Virus record (IMG/VR): IMGVR_UViG_3300022538_000701
Location: 1-34,794 of that record
From: a virus
Reading direction: 5' to 3' (one strand)
DNA: 34,794 bases
Of the stretch, positions 1 to 6,891 are shown in pieces (position 1 is the stretch's first letter; every line of letters starts with the position of its first letter). Under the pieces are notes generated by a model, which was given only the letters and a program-made list of their open reading frames with translations, searched no databases and had not been told where the DNA came from. A program made the translations under genes and the position numbers.

Positions 1-132
1 TCCTTATATCTCTTTATTATATTTAATGTTTGGATTTTACAGACGAAGCCCAGCGTAGTCAATGAGAGGAGTTGGTGGTCTTATGCGGGCTATTATGTAA
101 AACTATTCATTACAACCACTGATTGGGACGCA
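1..132. other. left-end segment without a recognised gene
   Basis: This is the downstream end of the minus-strand gene series. I see no reading frame with a ribosome site and no clear hairpin followed by a T run. The sequence is AT-rich. It does not match the right end of the window beyond short similarity, so it gives no evidence that the molecule is circular. Confidence 0.4.
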
Positions 133-594
133 CTATATATGATATGTTAAGTTGGGATTTGGATTGGCACGCTTTAGCGCCTTTAGCCCCGGTATATTGC
201 CTTGTTGTGCCAGCTTGAAAGTCATTTCTTGCCCTTGCCGTTTTTTGCTGTCCTTCTCATAAAGTGCAAGTTGCTCTAGTGCGTTGCTGTAACCCCGCTT
301 GTATTTATCAAGCTCAGCCAGCAGTTCAGGCAATTGTTTGAGTGCGCTGAACGCTTTGATTATAAGGTCTATTGTCCCATCAAGCGAAAGTTCGCTAACC
401 GCTACCACCTTAATGCCCCTGCGCTTGGCAGGTCTAGGTTCTATCAAATTGCGCTTTTCAAAGTCGTGTCGCTTTTGTCGTACCCATTCCCGGCTGCAAC
501 CTACTTGCCCGGCTATCTCTTCATCAGTGGGTCGTTCGGGTTGCTGTAATAGTTCAAGTATTTGTTGTTCATCAAACTTTTTAGTGATTACCAT
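133..594 (-). CDS. HTH DNA-binding protein with coiled-coil region
   Basis: Predicted DNA-binding protein of 153 residues. Residues 6-52 form a helix-turn-helix: DEEIAGQVGCSREWVRQKR looks like positioning and recognition helices, followed by a wing-like basic stretch (EPRPAKRRGIKVV). Residues 75-120 are rich in Leu, Glu and Lys and could form a coiled coil for dimerisation. The ATG follows a good GGAGG ribosome site. It is the last gene of the minus-strand series, directly after the MmpS-like gene. A late regulator or a small-terminase-like role is possible, but the small terminase is better placed at 20433-20882. It is the only free-standing HTH protein recognised here. Confidence 0.7.
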   Translation of the reverse strand: MVITKKFDEQQILELLQQPERPTDEEIAGQVGCSREWVRQKRHDFEKRNLIEPRPAKRRGIKVVAVSELSLDGTIDLIIKAFSALKQLPELLAELDKYKRGYSNALEQLALYEKDSKKRQGQEMTFKLAQQGNIPGLKALKRANPNPNLTYHI

Positions 595-627
595 TCGTTT
601 CCTCCTTCGTTATGTCAAGTTTATCCT

Positions 628-1041
628 TTAGCGCCATTTCCACAATGAATCCGAAGCATTCGCAATTACATAAGCCCCACTGCTTGTCGAGCTTTTAATA
701 GCTTTACCATTAACATAAATCGTAACCCTTATCCAGCCAGACTCTCCACAATTTTGAGCAGAGATATAAACAAAATCACCAGTGAAATTCTCATATACAA
801 TTGTTTGCGGAAGCGGAACTTGACTATACTGTTCCACACCGCCGGTTGCGTTATTCAATGTTATATCTACGTTCCTAGCCGACCCTGTTAGCTCATATAC
901 AACAAGGGTAAGGGATGGTAGTGTTGGTTCTGGGGGTTCGGAAGGCTGTGGGGGGGTTAGTATAATGTACCCACAAGTTGCCAAAATAACACAGATACCA
1001 ATAATGATTATAGATACTCCGATTTTCTGAATTCTTCCCAT
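628..1041 (-). CDS. membrane-anchored MmpS-like surface protein
   Basis: A 137-residue exported or membrane-anchored protein. Residues 4-30 are a strongly hydrophobic helix after a short basic N-terminus. It ends in LATCGY, which resembles a lipobox except for Thr at position -1, so lipidation is uncertain. A Pro-rich spacer follows (residues 31-43). The remainder has the layout of the MmpS family: VVYELTG near the start, VPLPQ in the middle, VYISAQN, and IRVTIYVNGKAI near the end, predicting an immunoglobulin-like beta sandwich outside the cell. In actinobacteria MmpS proteins assist lipid and siderophore export. In a phage a role in host-surface modification or superinfection exclusion is only a guess. 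Confidence 0.6.
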   Translation of the reverse strand: MGRIQKIGVSIIIIGICVILATCGYIILTPPQPSEPPEPTLPSLTLVVYELTGSARNVDITLNNATGGVEQYSQVPLPQTIVYENFTGDFVYISAQNCGESGWIRVTIYVNGKAIKSSTSSGAYVIANASDSLWKWR

Positions 1042-1093
1042 TGCTTTCCCTTTTGATTCTATTACGCCCTAGCGGTAATTGCAAGCTACCGGC

Positions 1094-1246
1094 TTACTTT
1101 ATACCTTCTACCTGCCACTTTAATTTGCCTTTGCCACAGCCCAAGTCCAGTATGCTTTTTGCCCCCTTGTCCAGCTTTCTCCACACCAGCCACCAGTTGG
1201 TGAAGGGGATATAACCTCGCAGTCTATTCCGTATCCCTTTTAACAT
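1094..1246 (-). pseudogene. 50-codon SAM-methyltransferase N-terminal fragment
   Basis: A short reading frame starting with the ATG that overlaps the stop of the zinc-ribbon gene (TGATG). It encodes 50 residues, including WWLVWRKLDKGAKSILDLGC followed by GKGKL. ILDLGCGKG is the glycine-rich SAM-binding motif I of Rossmann methyltransferases. Everything after motif I is missing: the frame stops 11 residues later and I found no continuation in the other frames before the MmpS-like gene. It is therefore probably a truncated methyltransferase remnant. A short functional peptide cannot be excluded, because the start is translationally coupled. Confidence 0.5.
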
Positions 1247-1398
1247 CACTGCCTTATTCTCTCTGCCCCCCTCCTACCAACCCCATGTCTCCCTTTACAA
1301 TATTCACACATGAAATGCCTTCTGCCAGTGTCAGTCATCCCATAGTATAGTGCTTTTCTTCCGCAGAAATAGCATAAAATCCCCTTCTCCCGCTTCAT
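1246..1398 (-). CDS. 50-residue Cys4 zinc-ribbon protein
   Basis: A small gene with a strong ribosome site (GGAGAT) just before its ATG. The product has two knuckles, CYFC at residues 9-12 and CEYC at 31-34, separated by a short loop: a minimal zinc ribbon. The tail is Arg-rich (GRHGVGRRGAERIRQ), which suggests nucleic-acid binding. Its stop overlaps the start of the methyltransferase fragment by one base. The function is unknown. Start quality, coupling and the paired CxxC motifs support a real gene. Confidence 0.6.
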   Translation of the reverse strand: MKREKGILCYFCGRKALYYGMTDTGRRHFMCEYCKGRHGVGRRGAERIRQ

Positions 1399-1474
1399 TT
1401 TATCTCCTCGCAGTATTTGCCATCTCCTATCCCTTGCTATAAATCTACCACAGCTTGCATACCATGTGCAACCC

Positions 1475-1542
1475 AGCTAAAGCGTAGCTAGGGAGCAATA
1501 AACAAAGCTAGTCAGCCTGTAACTATCATAGCTAACTAGCTC
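1475..1542. repeat. cluster of AGCTA motifs in an intergenic region
   Basis: In the gap between the zinc-ribbon and DUF2284-like genes (1399-1620), the motif AGCTA recurs at 1475, 1486, 1506 and 1530, with a related AGCTC at 1538. Spacings are 11, 20 and 24 bases. The segment has no convincing gene. The clustering could be protein-binding sites ahead of the last genes, but no promoter elements are obvious and chance is possible. Confidence 0.35.
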
Positions 1543-1588
1543 GTCTGTTTGCTTCCATTTTCATCGTTTTTCTGGCAAATTCGGGCGT

Positions 1589-1604
1589 GTAACCCAAAGG
1601 TTAC
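1589..1604 (-). other. hairpin downstream of the DUF2284-like gene
   Basis: A perfect 6-bp inverted repeat, GTAACC and GGTTAC, around a four-base loop. It begins 17 bases past the stop of the 1621-2100 gene. No T run follows on the transcribed side, so it is a weak terminator candidate, and an RNA-processing hairpin is equally possible. Confidence 0.35.
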
Positions 1605-1620
1605 TCCCCTGAAATGATAG

Positions 1621-2100
1621 TTATTTACGCTTAGGATAGCAAACTAATGCAACCTTGAAAACTATGCTTTTGGGCTTTGTCTCAATTGGTAAGCCTAAAG
1701 CCCTAACAGTTCTAATCACATCAATCCCCATAGCCTCGGGGCACATTGTACTTACAGTCCCCCGCTTACTTAATAGACTTACTGATACAAGAACCTTCAA
1801 CTGCCTGTTTACTGTTGGTTGCCAATATAAAAGGCATCTGGCTTGACGCTCGCTCCAATGGGGATGCTTTTGCCACATCCGTTGCATGTGCTCCCTAAGG
1901 TCAAATTCTATGACTGCAAACCACATCTCCTTGTCCAAATCGGCGAAATCATAAATCAAAGGGGCTTTGGGTGGGCATGTGTTCCTTTTATTGTAGTTTG
2001 GGCATCCCTGCGGGTGGTCTGGATATGGCAACTTGCACCACTGACGGGTGCGTGGGTTTATGACTAGCTTGTCGTCGATGTTTAATATATGCGATTTCAT
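1621..2100 (-). CDS. DUF2284-like predicted metal-binding protein
   Basis: A 159-residue protein whose N-terminal third carries clustered cysteines: WCKLPYPDHPQGCPNYNKR and NTCPPKAP (Cys 22, 33, 42). Two more lie near the end (CPEAMGID and the terminal CYPKRK). The order Cys, CPNY, CPP and a later C-x2-GID resembles the DUF2284 family of predicted metal-binding proteins, possibly an Fe-S or zinc site. I infer the family from these motifs only, and the biochemical role is unknown. It follows a small zinc protein and precedes another, in a run of accessory late genes. Confidence 0.5.
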   Translation of the reverse strand: MKSHILNIDDKLVINPRTRQWCKLPYPDHPQGCPNYNKRNTCPPKAPLIYDFADLDKEMWFAVIEFDLREHMQRMWQKHPHWSERQARCLLYWQPTVNRQLKVLVSVSLLSKRGTVSTMCPEAMGIDVIRTVRALGLPIETKPKSIVFKVALVCYPKRK

Positions 2101-2102
2101 TT

Positions 2103-2342
2103 TTATACAACTATCAAATAAGGGGCTTCAACACCGTGCCCACAACAGGCTGATTTTAACCCCGGTATATGCCCCAAACAAGTATCGTATCCTTCTTTTG
2201 TTGGCAGTTCCCCACATCTTATGCACGGTCGCTCCTTTTCTATGCTACTTTTATCGTCGGAATATACCCACTGTTTGGTAAGTAGATTGTATTCTATCAG
2301 ATGCCCCCTTTGGTAGCTCGTTATTGTCGGCGATAACAGCAT
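2103..2342 (-). CDS. small Cys-rich phage protein with CxxC and CLGHIPG motifs
   Basis: 79 residues. The C-terminal half holds CIRCGELPTKEGYDTCLGHI and then KSACCGHGV, a pattern I recognise from small phage proteins of unknown function. The Cys and His residues (40, 43, 55, 58, 66, 67, 69) suggest one or two zinc sites. The ATG follows directly after the stop of the 26-residue membrane peptide, with GGGGGTG as the ribosome site. Confidence 0.65.
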   Translation of the reverse strand: MLLSPTITSYQRGHLIEYNLLTKQWVYSDDKSSIEKERPCIRCGELPTKEGYDTCLGHIPGLKSACCGHGVEAPYLIVV

Positions 2343-2343
2343 T

Positions 2344-2424
2344 TTAGCACCCCCACAAGCTTATTATTATCAAACCTACCATAATAGCTAAGATGGCAAT
2401 GCCTACTCCGAGCCAACTCGTCAT
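2344..2424 (-). CDS. 26-residue single-span membrane peptide
   Basis: The frame from the ATG at 2424 encodes 26 residues, almost all in one hydrophobic helix (LGVGIAILAIMVGLIIISLW). The ribosome site GGGGTGAT is formed by the end of the preceding gene. It sits within a cluster of small membrane proteins and could be a spanin, holin or antiholin component. There is no family assignment. Confidence 0.55.
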   Translation of the reverse strand: MTSWLGVGIAILAIMVGLIIISLWGC

Positions 2425-2428
2425 TTTA

Positions 2429-2620
2429 TCACCCCACAATCATAAGGGCGGTTTTATCTCCAATTCGGATTTCGTGTTTATTCATGCTCCTATCGAGATA
2501 TGTGATTACTTCCGCCCCGTCTTCCAAGCCCTCAATAATCATCCAATCTCGCTCTTCGCATACTTTGCGAAACTCCGATATTTCCGAGCGTGCGATTGAA
2601 CCTATAACATGAATTGACAT
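2429..2620 (-). CDS. hypothetical protein, 63 residues
   Basis: A compact soluble protein with alternating beta- and alpha-like segments (MSIHVIGSIARSEISEFRKV at the start). Charged helices lie in the middle. I do not recognise a family. Its start is coupled to the end of the coiled-coil membrane gene, with the GGGGG ribosome site overlapping that gene's stop. Confidence 0.55.
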   Translation of the reverse strand: MSIHVIGSIARSEISEFRKVCEERDWMIIEGLEDGAEVITYLDRSMNKHEIRIGDKTALMIVG

Positions 2621-2621
2621 T

Positions 2622-2936
2622 TCAGCCCCCCCACTGCTCCATTATTCTGAAAACCAAATAGACAAAACCCCCCAGCAGAGCGACGGTAAATGTGGCGACC
2701 AATATGAGACCCCATTTATAAGCGTCAATCTTGACATGGAGGGCTTTGTCTCGTAGCTCATTCTTTTCGGTCTCGTCCTTCATGTGTTCCTCAATGCCTG
2801 CCTTCAGCCGCCCGAACTTGGTGCTATAGTCCGTTATATGATTGGTGAGCAGGCGGTGGTAATCTTCAAGTATGCCGTCGTAGGCATCCAACCGCCCCTT
2901 GATGTCATCCAATGCCTTTTTGAGTTCAGCATCCAT
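2622..2936 (-). CDS. coiled-coil protein with C-terminal membrane span (XhlA-like)
   Basis: 104 residues. Residues 1-72 are charged and heptad-rich (LKKALDDIKGRLDAYDGILE), predicting a coiled coil. Residues 73-97 form one hydrophobic span (WGLILVATFTVALLGGFVYL), and the short C-terminus is WGG. This layout matches XhlA/hemolysin-type phage proteins that anchor to the cytoplasmic membrane in lysis cassettes. Neighbours on both sides are small membrane proteins. A lysis role is inferred from architecture and position only. Confidence 0.55.
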   Translation of the reverse strand: MDAELKKALDDIKGRLDAYDGILEDYHRLLTNHITDYSTKFGRLKAGIEEHMKDETEKNELRDKALHVKIDAYKWGLILVATFTVALLGGFVYLVFRIMEQWGG

Positions 2937-2938
2937 CT

Positions 2939-3052
2939 TTATTCCTCAATCCTCCGAATAAGCCAACAGATGAGCGCTACTGCTGATGCTCCGACACCGA
3001 TACCGATTAGCAGAGATAAGGGGGGAATTGCCCAAACTGGAATTTCAGCCAC
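2939..3052 (-). CDS. 37-residue single-span membrane peptide (GTG start)
   Basis: The frame starts with GTG at 3052 behind an AAAAGGAAT ribosome site and ends just before the XhlA-like gene. Residues 6-32 are one hydrophobic segment (PLSLLIGIGVGASAVALICW in the core), with a charged RRIEE tail. It overlaps the end of the two-span membrane gene by eight bases. Likely a lysis-cassette or membrane-modulating peptide. Confidence 0.5.
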   Translation of the reverse strand: MAEIPVWAIPPLSLLIGIGVGASAVALICWLIRRIEE

Positions 3053-3263
3053 TTTTATTCCTTTTCCTTTTGAAGTAATAATAAAATATAAGCCCCCAAC
3101 CGGCAATGGTTGCTTGGAGCACCCCCGGGGGCAGAACGAGGGCTTTTAATCCAACACCTACCCATATTAGAATAATAGCGCCTAGTGCAAGTATCGCTAG
3201 TAGGTCTCTAAATGTCTTAATTAACCAACAATGTCTTTTCAATTTCTGTAATTTCCTCGTCAT
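3045..3263 (-). CDS. small two-span membrane protein, holin candidate
   Basis: 72 residues from the ATG at 3263; a TTG one codon earlier is the only alternative. The N-terminus is basic. Spans lie near residues 20-42 (LLAILALGAIILIWVGVGLK) and 50-64 (IAGWGLIFYYYF), and the tail is strongly basic (KRKRNKSG). This is the layout of a class II holin. The start lies within the end of the preceding gene by 47 bases, and no endolysin is recognisable next to it. Confidence 0.5.
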   Translation of the reverse strand: MTRKLQKLKRHCWLIKTFRDLLAILALGAIILIWVGVGLKALVLPPGVLQATIAGWGLIFYYYFKRKRNKSG

Positions 3264-3594
3264 CAAGTGTATCCAAATCTACCCCCTGCAAATGCCCGAG
3301 GGGGTCTTGCTCCGGCTGCAACTCGTAGTGCCCGGTAACCCAGCCATCCTTATAAAATCTGAGATGAACCTGATGAATTGTATCGGTCAGCCTTCTGACA
3401 GTAAATATCTGCTTGCGGTATGTTGTGCTGCAATAGTTGTATTGGTAGCAATGAGGTATCAGCCTTGCATATAGTACCTGTGGCAACAATGGAGCGGGTA
3501 GCCTGAAAAGCCCAAACCGCTCTTCCATTGATTTGTAGCCGCCAAGCAGTATCCGTATCCGCCGAGTCAGTTTAATCAGCTTGAACAGCCACAT
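3217..3594 (-). CDS. hypothetical protein after the tail genes
   Basis: 125 residues with a basic, hydrophobic N-terminus (WLFKLIKLTRRIRILLGGYK) and an acidic C-terminus (DLDTLDDEEITEIEKTLL). I recognise no family. It begins right after the baseplate-like gene, so it may be a minor tail protein, although its position also borders the membrane-peptide cluster. Confidence 0.5.
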   Translation of the reverse strand: MWLFKLIKLTRRIRILLGGYKSMEERFGLFRLPAPLLPQVLYARLIPHCYQYNYCSTTYRKQIFTVRRLTDTIHQVHLRFYKDGWVTGHYELQPEQDPLGHLQGVDLDTLDDEEITEIEKTLLVN

Positions 3595-3597
3595 TGC

Positions 3598-4731
3598 TTA
3601 ACTCTCCTTCATCTCCAGCTTTTGTATCCGCCCCAGAAGCTCCACCAAATCGGGGCTGTAATCCCCAAATTCAATAAAGGCTTCTTCCACTTCTCCACCC
3701 ACCATTTTTAAGGTGATTAATTGTATGAGATAGTAATCATCTATATCACGAAGTTCGTTGACTATTCTAACCTTCTGCCCCACAACCAAACCTTCTTGAT
3801 TGATGGATGCCTTGCCTTTTATCTTGGCAAAGGCACTCTCAACAAGAACAGCGTCACCAACTAGGTTTGCCCATGCCACAGTATTTATGTTCTTATTAAC
3901 TACCTTGGCATCATACCATTGCTTTCCATATTTGGCATACGAGGCATCATCCTGACGGGTTACAATTATAGGCACTCCTTCGTCGGTCTCCCCTATCACA
4001 GTTACCCTATTGATAATCCTTGTCGCATCTTCGACAAACTGGAAGTTATAATACGGTATCTTGACGCTTGAAAATAGTTCATCCCACAACCCGAACGGGG
4101 CTTCTGTCGTGGATGGAGTAAAGTAATGTAACTTCTTTTGATAATCCAGATACCATTCTCTTCCATATAGGTTAGCCAACTGGTCAAGGGCTTCGTCTAG
4201 CAATATCCTTTCAAAGATAATAGAAGCCACCGTATTGTCGCCAGTAACATGGGTAGTAGTATCCACCTCAGACCAGTAGGTGACAAACAAATCATCTATT
4301 ATTTGCTGTTCCGTTTTGCTAGTATAGCTCTTATTTACCAGTATGGAGTGTAGAACTATGTTATAATCCTGCGCCGTGCAACGATAGAACCGTCTGATAC
4401 CCACCTTCTTGTGGTCAACCGTGGCAATGTAGCCGCCGAAGAAGTAGTCTAGCCACTTGCTGTCGCCGCCAAAAGCCACCACACCGGCGGACGCACAATT
4501 CTCCATTTCAGCAGGGGCTCTATTTATCTGAATCTCATCTTTCACTTGTGGGCGAGTATAACCGCCGAGCGCAACTATTTGGGCATTAGCCAGCGAAGGT
4601 GGCGACCATGTCTCTTCTGCTTCAATATCAAATACAACCGTTGATACCCTATTGGATAAGCGGCTCTCCAAACGGAAGCCTTGACTAAATAACGCTGTTA
4701 GTGCCTCGTTAATCTTGACTTCTATAATCAT
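3598..4731 (-). CDS. baseplate / tail hub-like protein
   Basis: 377 residues, beta-rich throughout. The central segment (about 110-260) is reminiscent of tail hub and siphovirus tail-associated proteins: YNIVLHSILVNKSYTSKTEQ then QIIDDLF, followed by LDQLANLYGREWYLDYQKKL and HYF, the latter typical of a domain binding around a tail hub. Residues 275-345 contain GKASINQEGLVVGQKVRIVN, as in baseplate wedge folds. It lies downstream of the tape measure and fibre genes, where such a protein is expected. No peptidase or lysozyme motif was seen. Assignment is by fold impression and order. Confidence 0.6.
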   Translation of the reverse strand: MIIEVKINEALTALFSQGFRLESRLSNRVSTVVFDIEAEETWSPPSLANAQIVALGGYTRPQVKDEIQINRAPAEMENCASAGVVAFGGDSKWLDYFFGGYIATVDHKKVGIRRFYRCTAQDYNIVLHSILVNKSYTSKTEQQIIDDLFVTYWSEVDTTTHVTGDNTVASIIFERILLDEALDQLANLYGREWYLDYQKKLHYFTPSTTEAPFGLWDELFSSVKIPYYNFQFVEDATRIINRVTVIGETDEGVPIIVTRQDDASYAKYGKQWYDAKVVNKNINTVAWANLVGDAVLVESAFAKIKGKASINQEGLVVGQKVRIVNELRDIDDYYLIQLITLKMVGGEVEEAFIEFGDYSPDLVELLGRIQKLEMKES

Positions 4732-5093
4732 AATTTCTTATGTATTCCCCAAATTACATTGTCAGTAGGTTTATAACAATCGGGGCAAATAATGCCCGTC
4801 TTTTGGATATCCTTTTCCCTTGTCCCGGCTATGACCTTAACTAAATCTTTTCCGAATTGTTTTTGGGCGGTGAGAACATCAAATACTTCTACGGCATCAT
4901 ACTCATCATCCTCAACTACAATTCCTTTCGCTCTTTTAGCCAAAGTAATTTTATTATGCTTCAATGCGATCAATATCTCCCTTAGTTCTTTGACTATCGT
5001 GTCAGGGGCTATTATGTAATCAGAATTGGAAGGGTCAGGATGTGGGATTTTCTTACCGCACCTAATACAGTTCATAATTCCGTTATATGTCAT
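4728..5093 (-). CDS. zinc-ribbon protein in the tail module
   Basis: 121 residues. An N-terminal knuckle CIRCGKK (Cys 9 and 12) and a C-terminal knuckle CPDCYK (about 101-104) enclose a helical, charged middle, so the two halves of a zinc ribbon are far apart in sequence. The ATG has a GAGGTG ribosome site. Its stop overlaps the baseplate gene by four bases. Function unknown. Confidence 0.55.
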   Translation of the reverse strand: MTYNGIMNCIRCGKKIPHPDPSNSDYIIAPDTIVKELREILIALKHNKITLAKRAKGIVVEDDEYDAVEVFDVLTAQKQFGKDLVKVIAGTREKDIQKTGIICPDCYKPTDNVIWGIHKKL

Positions 5094-5103
5094 CTTTTCA
5101 CCT

Positions 5104-6450
5104 CTAAGTTTTCATTAAGAAAGCAACATCATAGTATAGAGGACGAATGTCACTGATAGTGTCGTTTTCGCTTTCACTCTCGGGATTTTGTGCATCCACA
5201 ATATATTTAGCAGTTCCTGACCCCCCATCAAGCTCAGTTGGAATTGTATGAGTATGTCCACTAGTAGTTTTGCTGGTAGTACCTCCAGTAGCACCGGGGT
5301 TAGTAGCCGCAGTAGCCACACCTTCAACGAACCTAGCGAGTAGGTTAGGAGTTCCACCATTTCCATCACAGATAACCCAACTAGATGGGATATTGGCAAT
5401 TAAGCCGTGCCACATAACAATTATGCCTGCGGGGATTTTTGCTACAGTAGTCCACTTAACCCCTGCAGCGACACCTGAATCGGCTTCTAATGATTGTCCA
5501 TCAGAACCTACAGGTATTCTTACAGGAGTGGTGGAATAGCCCATCAAATCTCCCTTGGTAGTTAGCAAAAGTGTAAGCACCTCGGCAATTGTTAAGGCGG
5601 CTATTCCACCTGTAGCCTTTCTGCCAAGTATCCTTGAGGCAGCCACAGCCAATGCAGAAGGTGTATTATCGGTATCAGCTTTCAAGATGGTATTGGCATC
5701 AAAAAGAGCCTTCAATACGATGTTTGCGGTATCAACTAAAGTTGCATCTGAAATCTTGGCGTTCAAGTTCGCCAAAGTATCAACGGCGTGAGAAGCACTT
5801 CCAAGGGCGTGAGTTGCCCATTCGGGTCTATTCGCCCCCATCTTCAGAAGTAAGTTCGCTGCCCCCTTGGGCAACCTAGTAACAGTATTGGCATCTCTTA
5901 TTAAAAGGTCGCCGTCGGTGGTCAGGATTAGTTCCGGGCTGACATCATCTCGCTCAATGAAGCAATACAGCCAAGACCTATGATAATCGTAATAAACCGA
6001 CACAAAGTATTCGCCTTCGGCTATGTCCTTCCACCTGTAAGCCCCATCACCGCCATAGGCTACGCCAGTAGTAACCTCCGAGCCTTCCTGATGAGCACCA
6101 TCGGGTTCGTCATCATCTTGCTGCGGGCGGGTAATCGTTTCATCATTTATCTGTGTTGTCTGTGCATGCTCGGCTGGTGTCGTCGCCCGGTAACCCCGGA
6201 TAACATATAATTTATTAGTAGCGATGTGCCTGACAAACAGCAATTCGTTTTCAATCTTGATAATATCGCCGACGGCAAAATTACCGCCGTTGCTGACATT
6301 GAGTTCAATTGATGTGGCGGCAAGCGGGTTGTCCTGCACGGTATCACCGCTATCGGCATACGAAGCAAAGCCCACTATCTTCCAGAGCTTTGCCGTTGCC
6401 CCGTTCTGAGGCTTGCCGTTATAGATAAATGTGCCGTTTATTGTTCCCAT
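5104..6450 (-). CDS. tail fibre protein with tail-collar domain
   Basis: 448 residues. The N-terminal 170 residues form a beta-rich virion-attachment region (GTINGTFIYNGKPQNGATAK). The middle (200-340) is a low-complexity Ala/Thr/Leu shaft. The last 110 residues are a phage tail-collar domain, with IPAGIIVMW, WVICDGNGGTPNL, ARFVEGV, the GGTTSKTTSGHTHTIP stretch, and RPLYYDVAFLMK at the end. Such domains sit at fibre tips and contact the host surface. It ends just upstream of the zinc-ribbon and hub genes. Confidence 0.85.
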   Translation of the reverse strand: MGTINGTFIYNGKPQNGATAKLWKIVGFASYADSGDTVQDNPLAATSIELNVSNGGNFAVGDIIKIENELLFVRHIATNKLYVIRGYRATTPAEHAQTTQINDETITRPQQDDDEPDGAHQEGSEVTTGVAYGGDGAYRWKDIAEGEYFVSVYYDYHRSWLYCFIERDDVSPELILTTDGDLLIRDANTVTRLPKGAANLLLKMGANRPEWATHALGSASHAVDTLANLNAKISDATLVDTANIVLKALFDANTILKADTDNTPSALAVAASRILGRKATGGIAALTIAEVLTLLLTTKGDLMGYSTTPVRIPVGSDGQSLEADSGVAAGVKWTTVAKIPAGIIVMWHGLIANIPSSWVICDGNGGTPNLLARFVEGVATAATNPGATGGTTSKTTSGHTHTIPTELDGGSGTAKYIVDAQNPESESENDTISDIRPLYYDVAFLMKT

Positions 6451-6767
6451 TATGAACTCCCTCCATAGTGCTTAATATCTGCTTCCCTTTGGGCTTGGGC
6501 TATATCGTGGCGTTGTTGCGCAGGACTATAAACTTCTTCTGGAAAGTAGCTATAAGGCTTTCCTCTCAAGTTGCTTTTATAAATACTTTCCATCTCCTCA
6601 TCACTCAACAATGGCGGTTTATCTTTGGGTGGTTTGCGGTAGCCTTCTAGGACTTGGGTGATTTTCTCTATCGCTCTATCCGCATAAGGTTCTCTGGGGT
6701 AGTAAATGCCCTCCGTTACGGCCTCATTGATTATTTCTGCTATCTTCTCCTGTGCTTCTTTATCCAT
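6450..6767 (-). CDS. hypothetical protein in the tail module
   Basis: 105 residues, mostly helical and charged (MDKEAQEKIAEIINEAVTEG at the start), with a Pro/Lys-rich middle. No family recognised. The GGAGG ribosome site is good, and its stop overlaps the start of the fibre gene. It may be a tail accessory or fibre chaperone by position alone. Confidence 0.6.
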   Translation of the reverse strand: MDKEAQEKIAEIINEAVTEGIYYPREPYADRAIEKITQVLEGYRKPPKDKPPLLSDEEMESIYKSNLRGKPYSYFPEEVYSPAQQRHDIAQAQREADIKHYGGSS

Positions 6768-6891
6768 CTTCCACCTCCTTTAATGGTAATTGAAACCAAT
6801 GTCGGTCAAGCAATCTTTCTTCGTATTTGTGCTCCAACTCGCCGAACCTTATTTTTGCCGATATGGTCATTTTATAAACTTTAGAAGGCAT
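6760..6891 (-). CDS. 43-residue hypothetical protein
   Basis: A short frame whose ATG overlaps the stop of the tape-measure gene (TAATG) and whose last codons overlap the next gene by eight bases. The product is charged (MPSKVYKMTISAKIRFGELE at the start). It carries the ribosome site for the following gene in its coding sequence. It fills a gap that otherwise holds nothing, so I regard it as a probable gene of unknown role. Confidence 0.5.
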   Translation of the reverse strand: MPSKVYKMTISAKIRFGELEHKYEERLLDRHWFQLPLKEVEDG

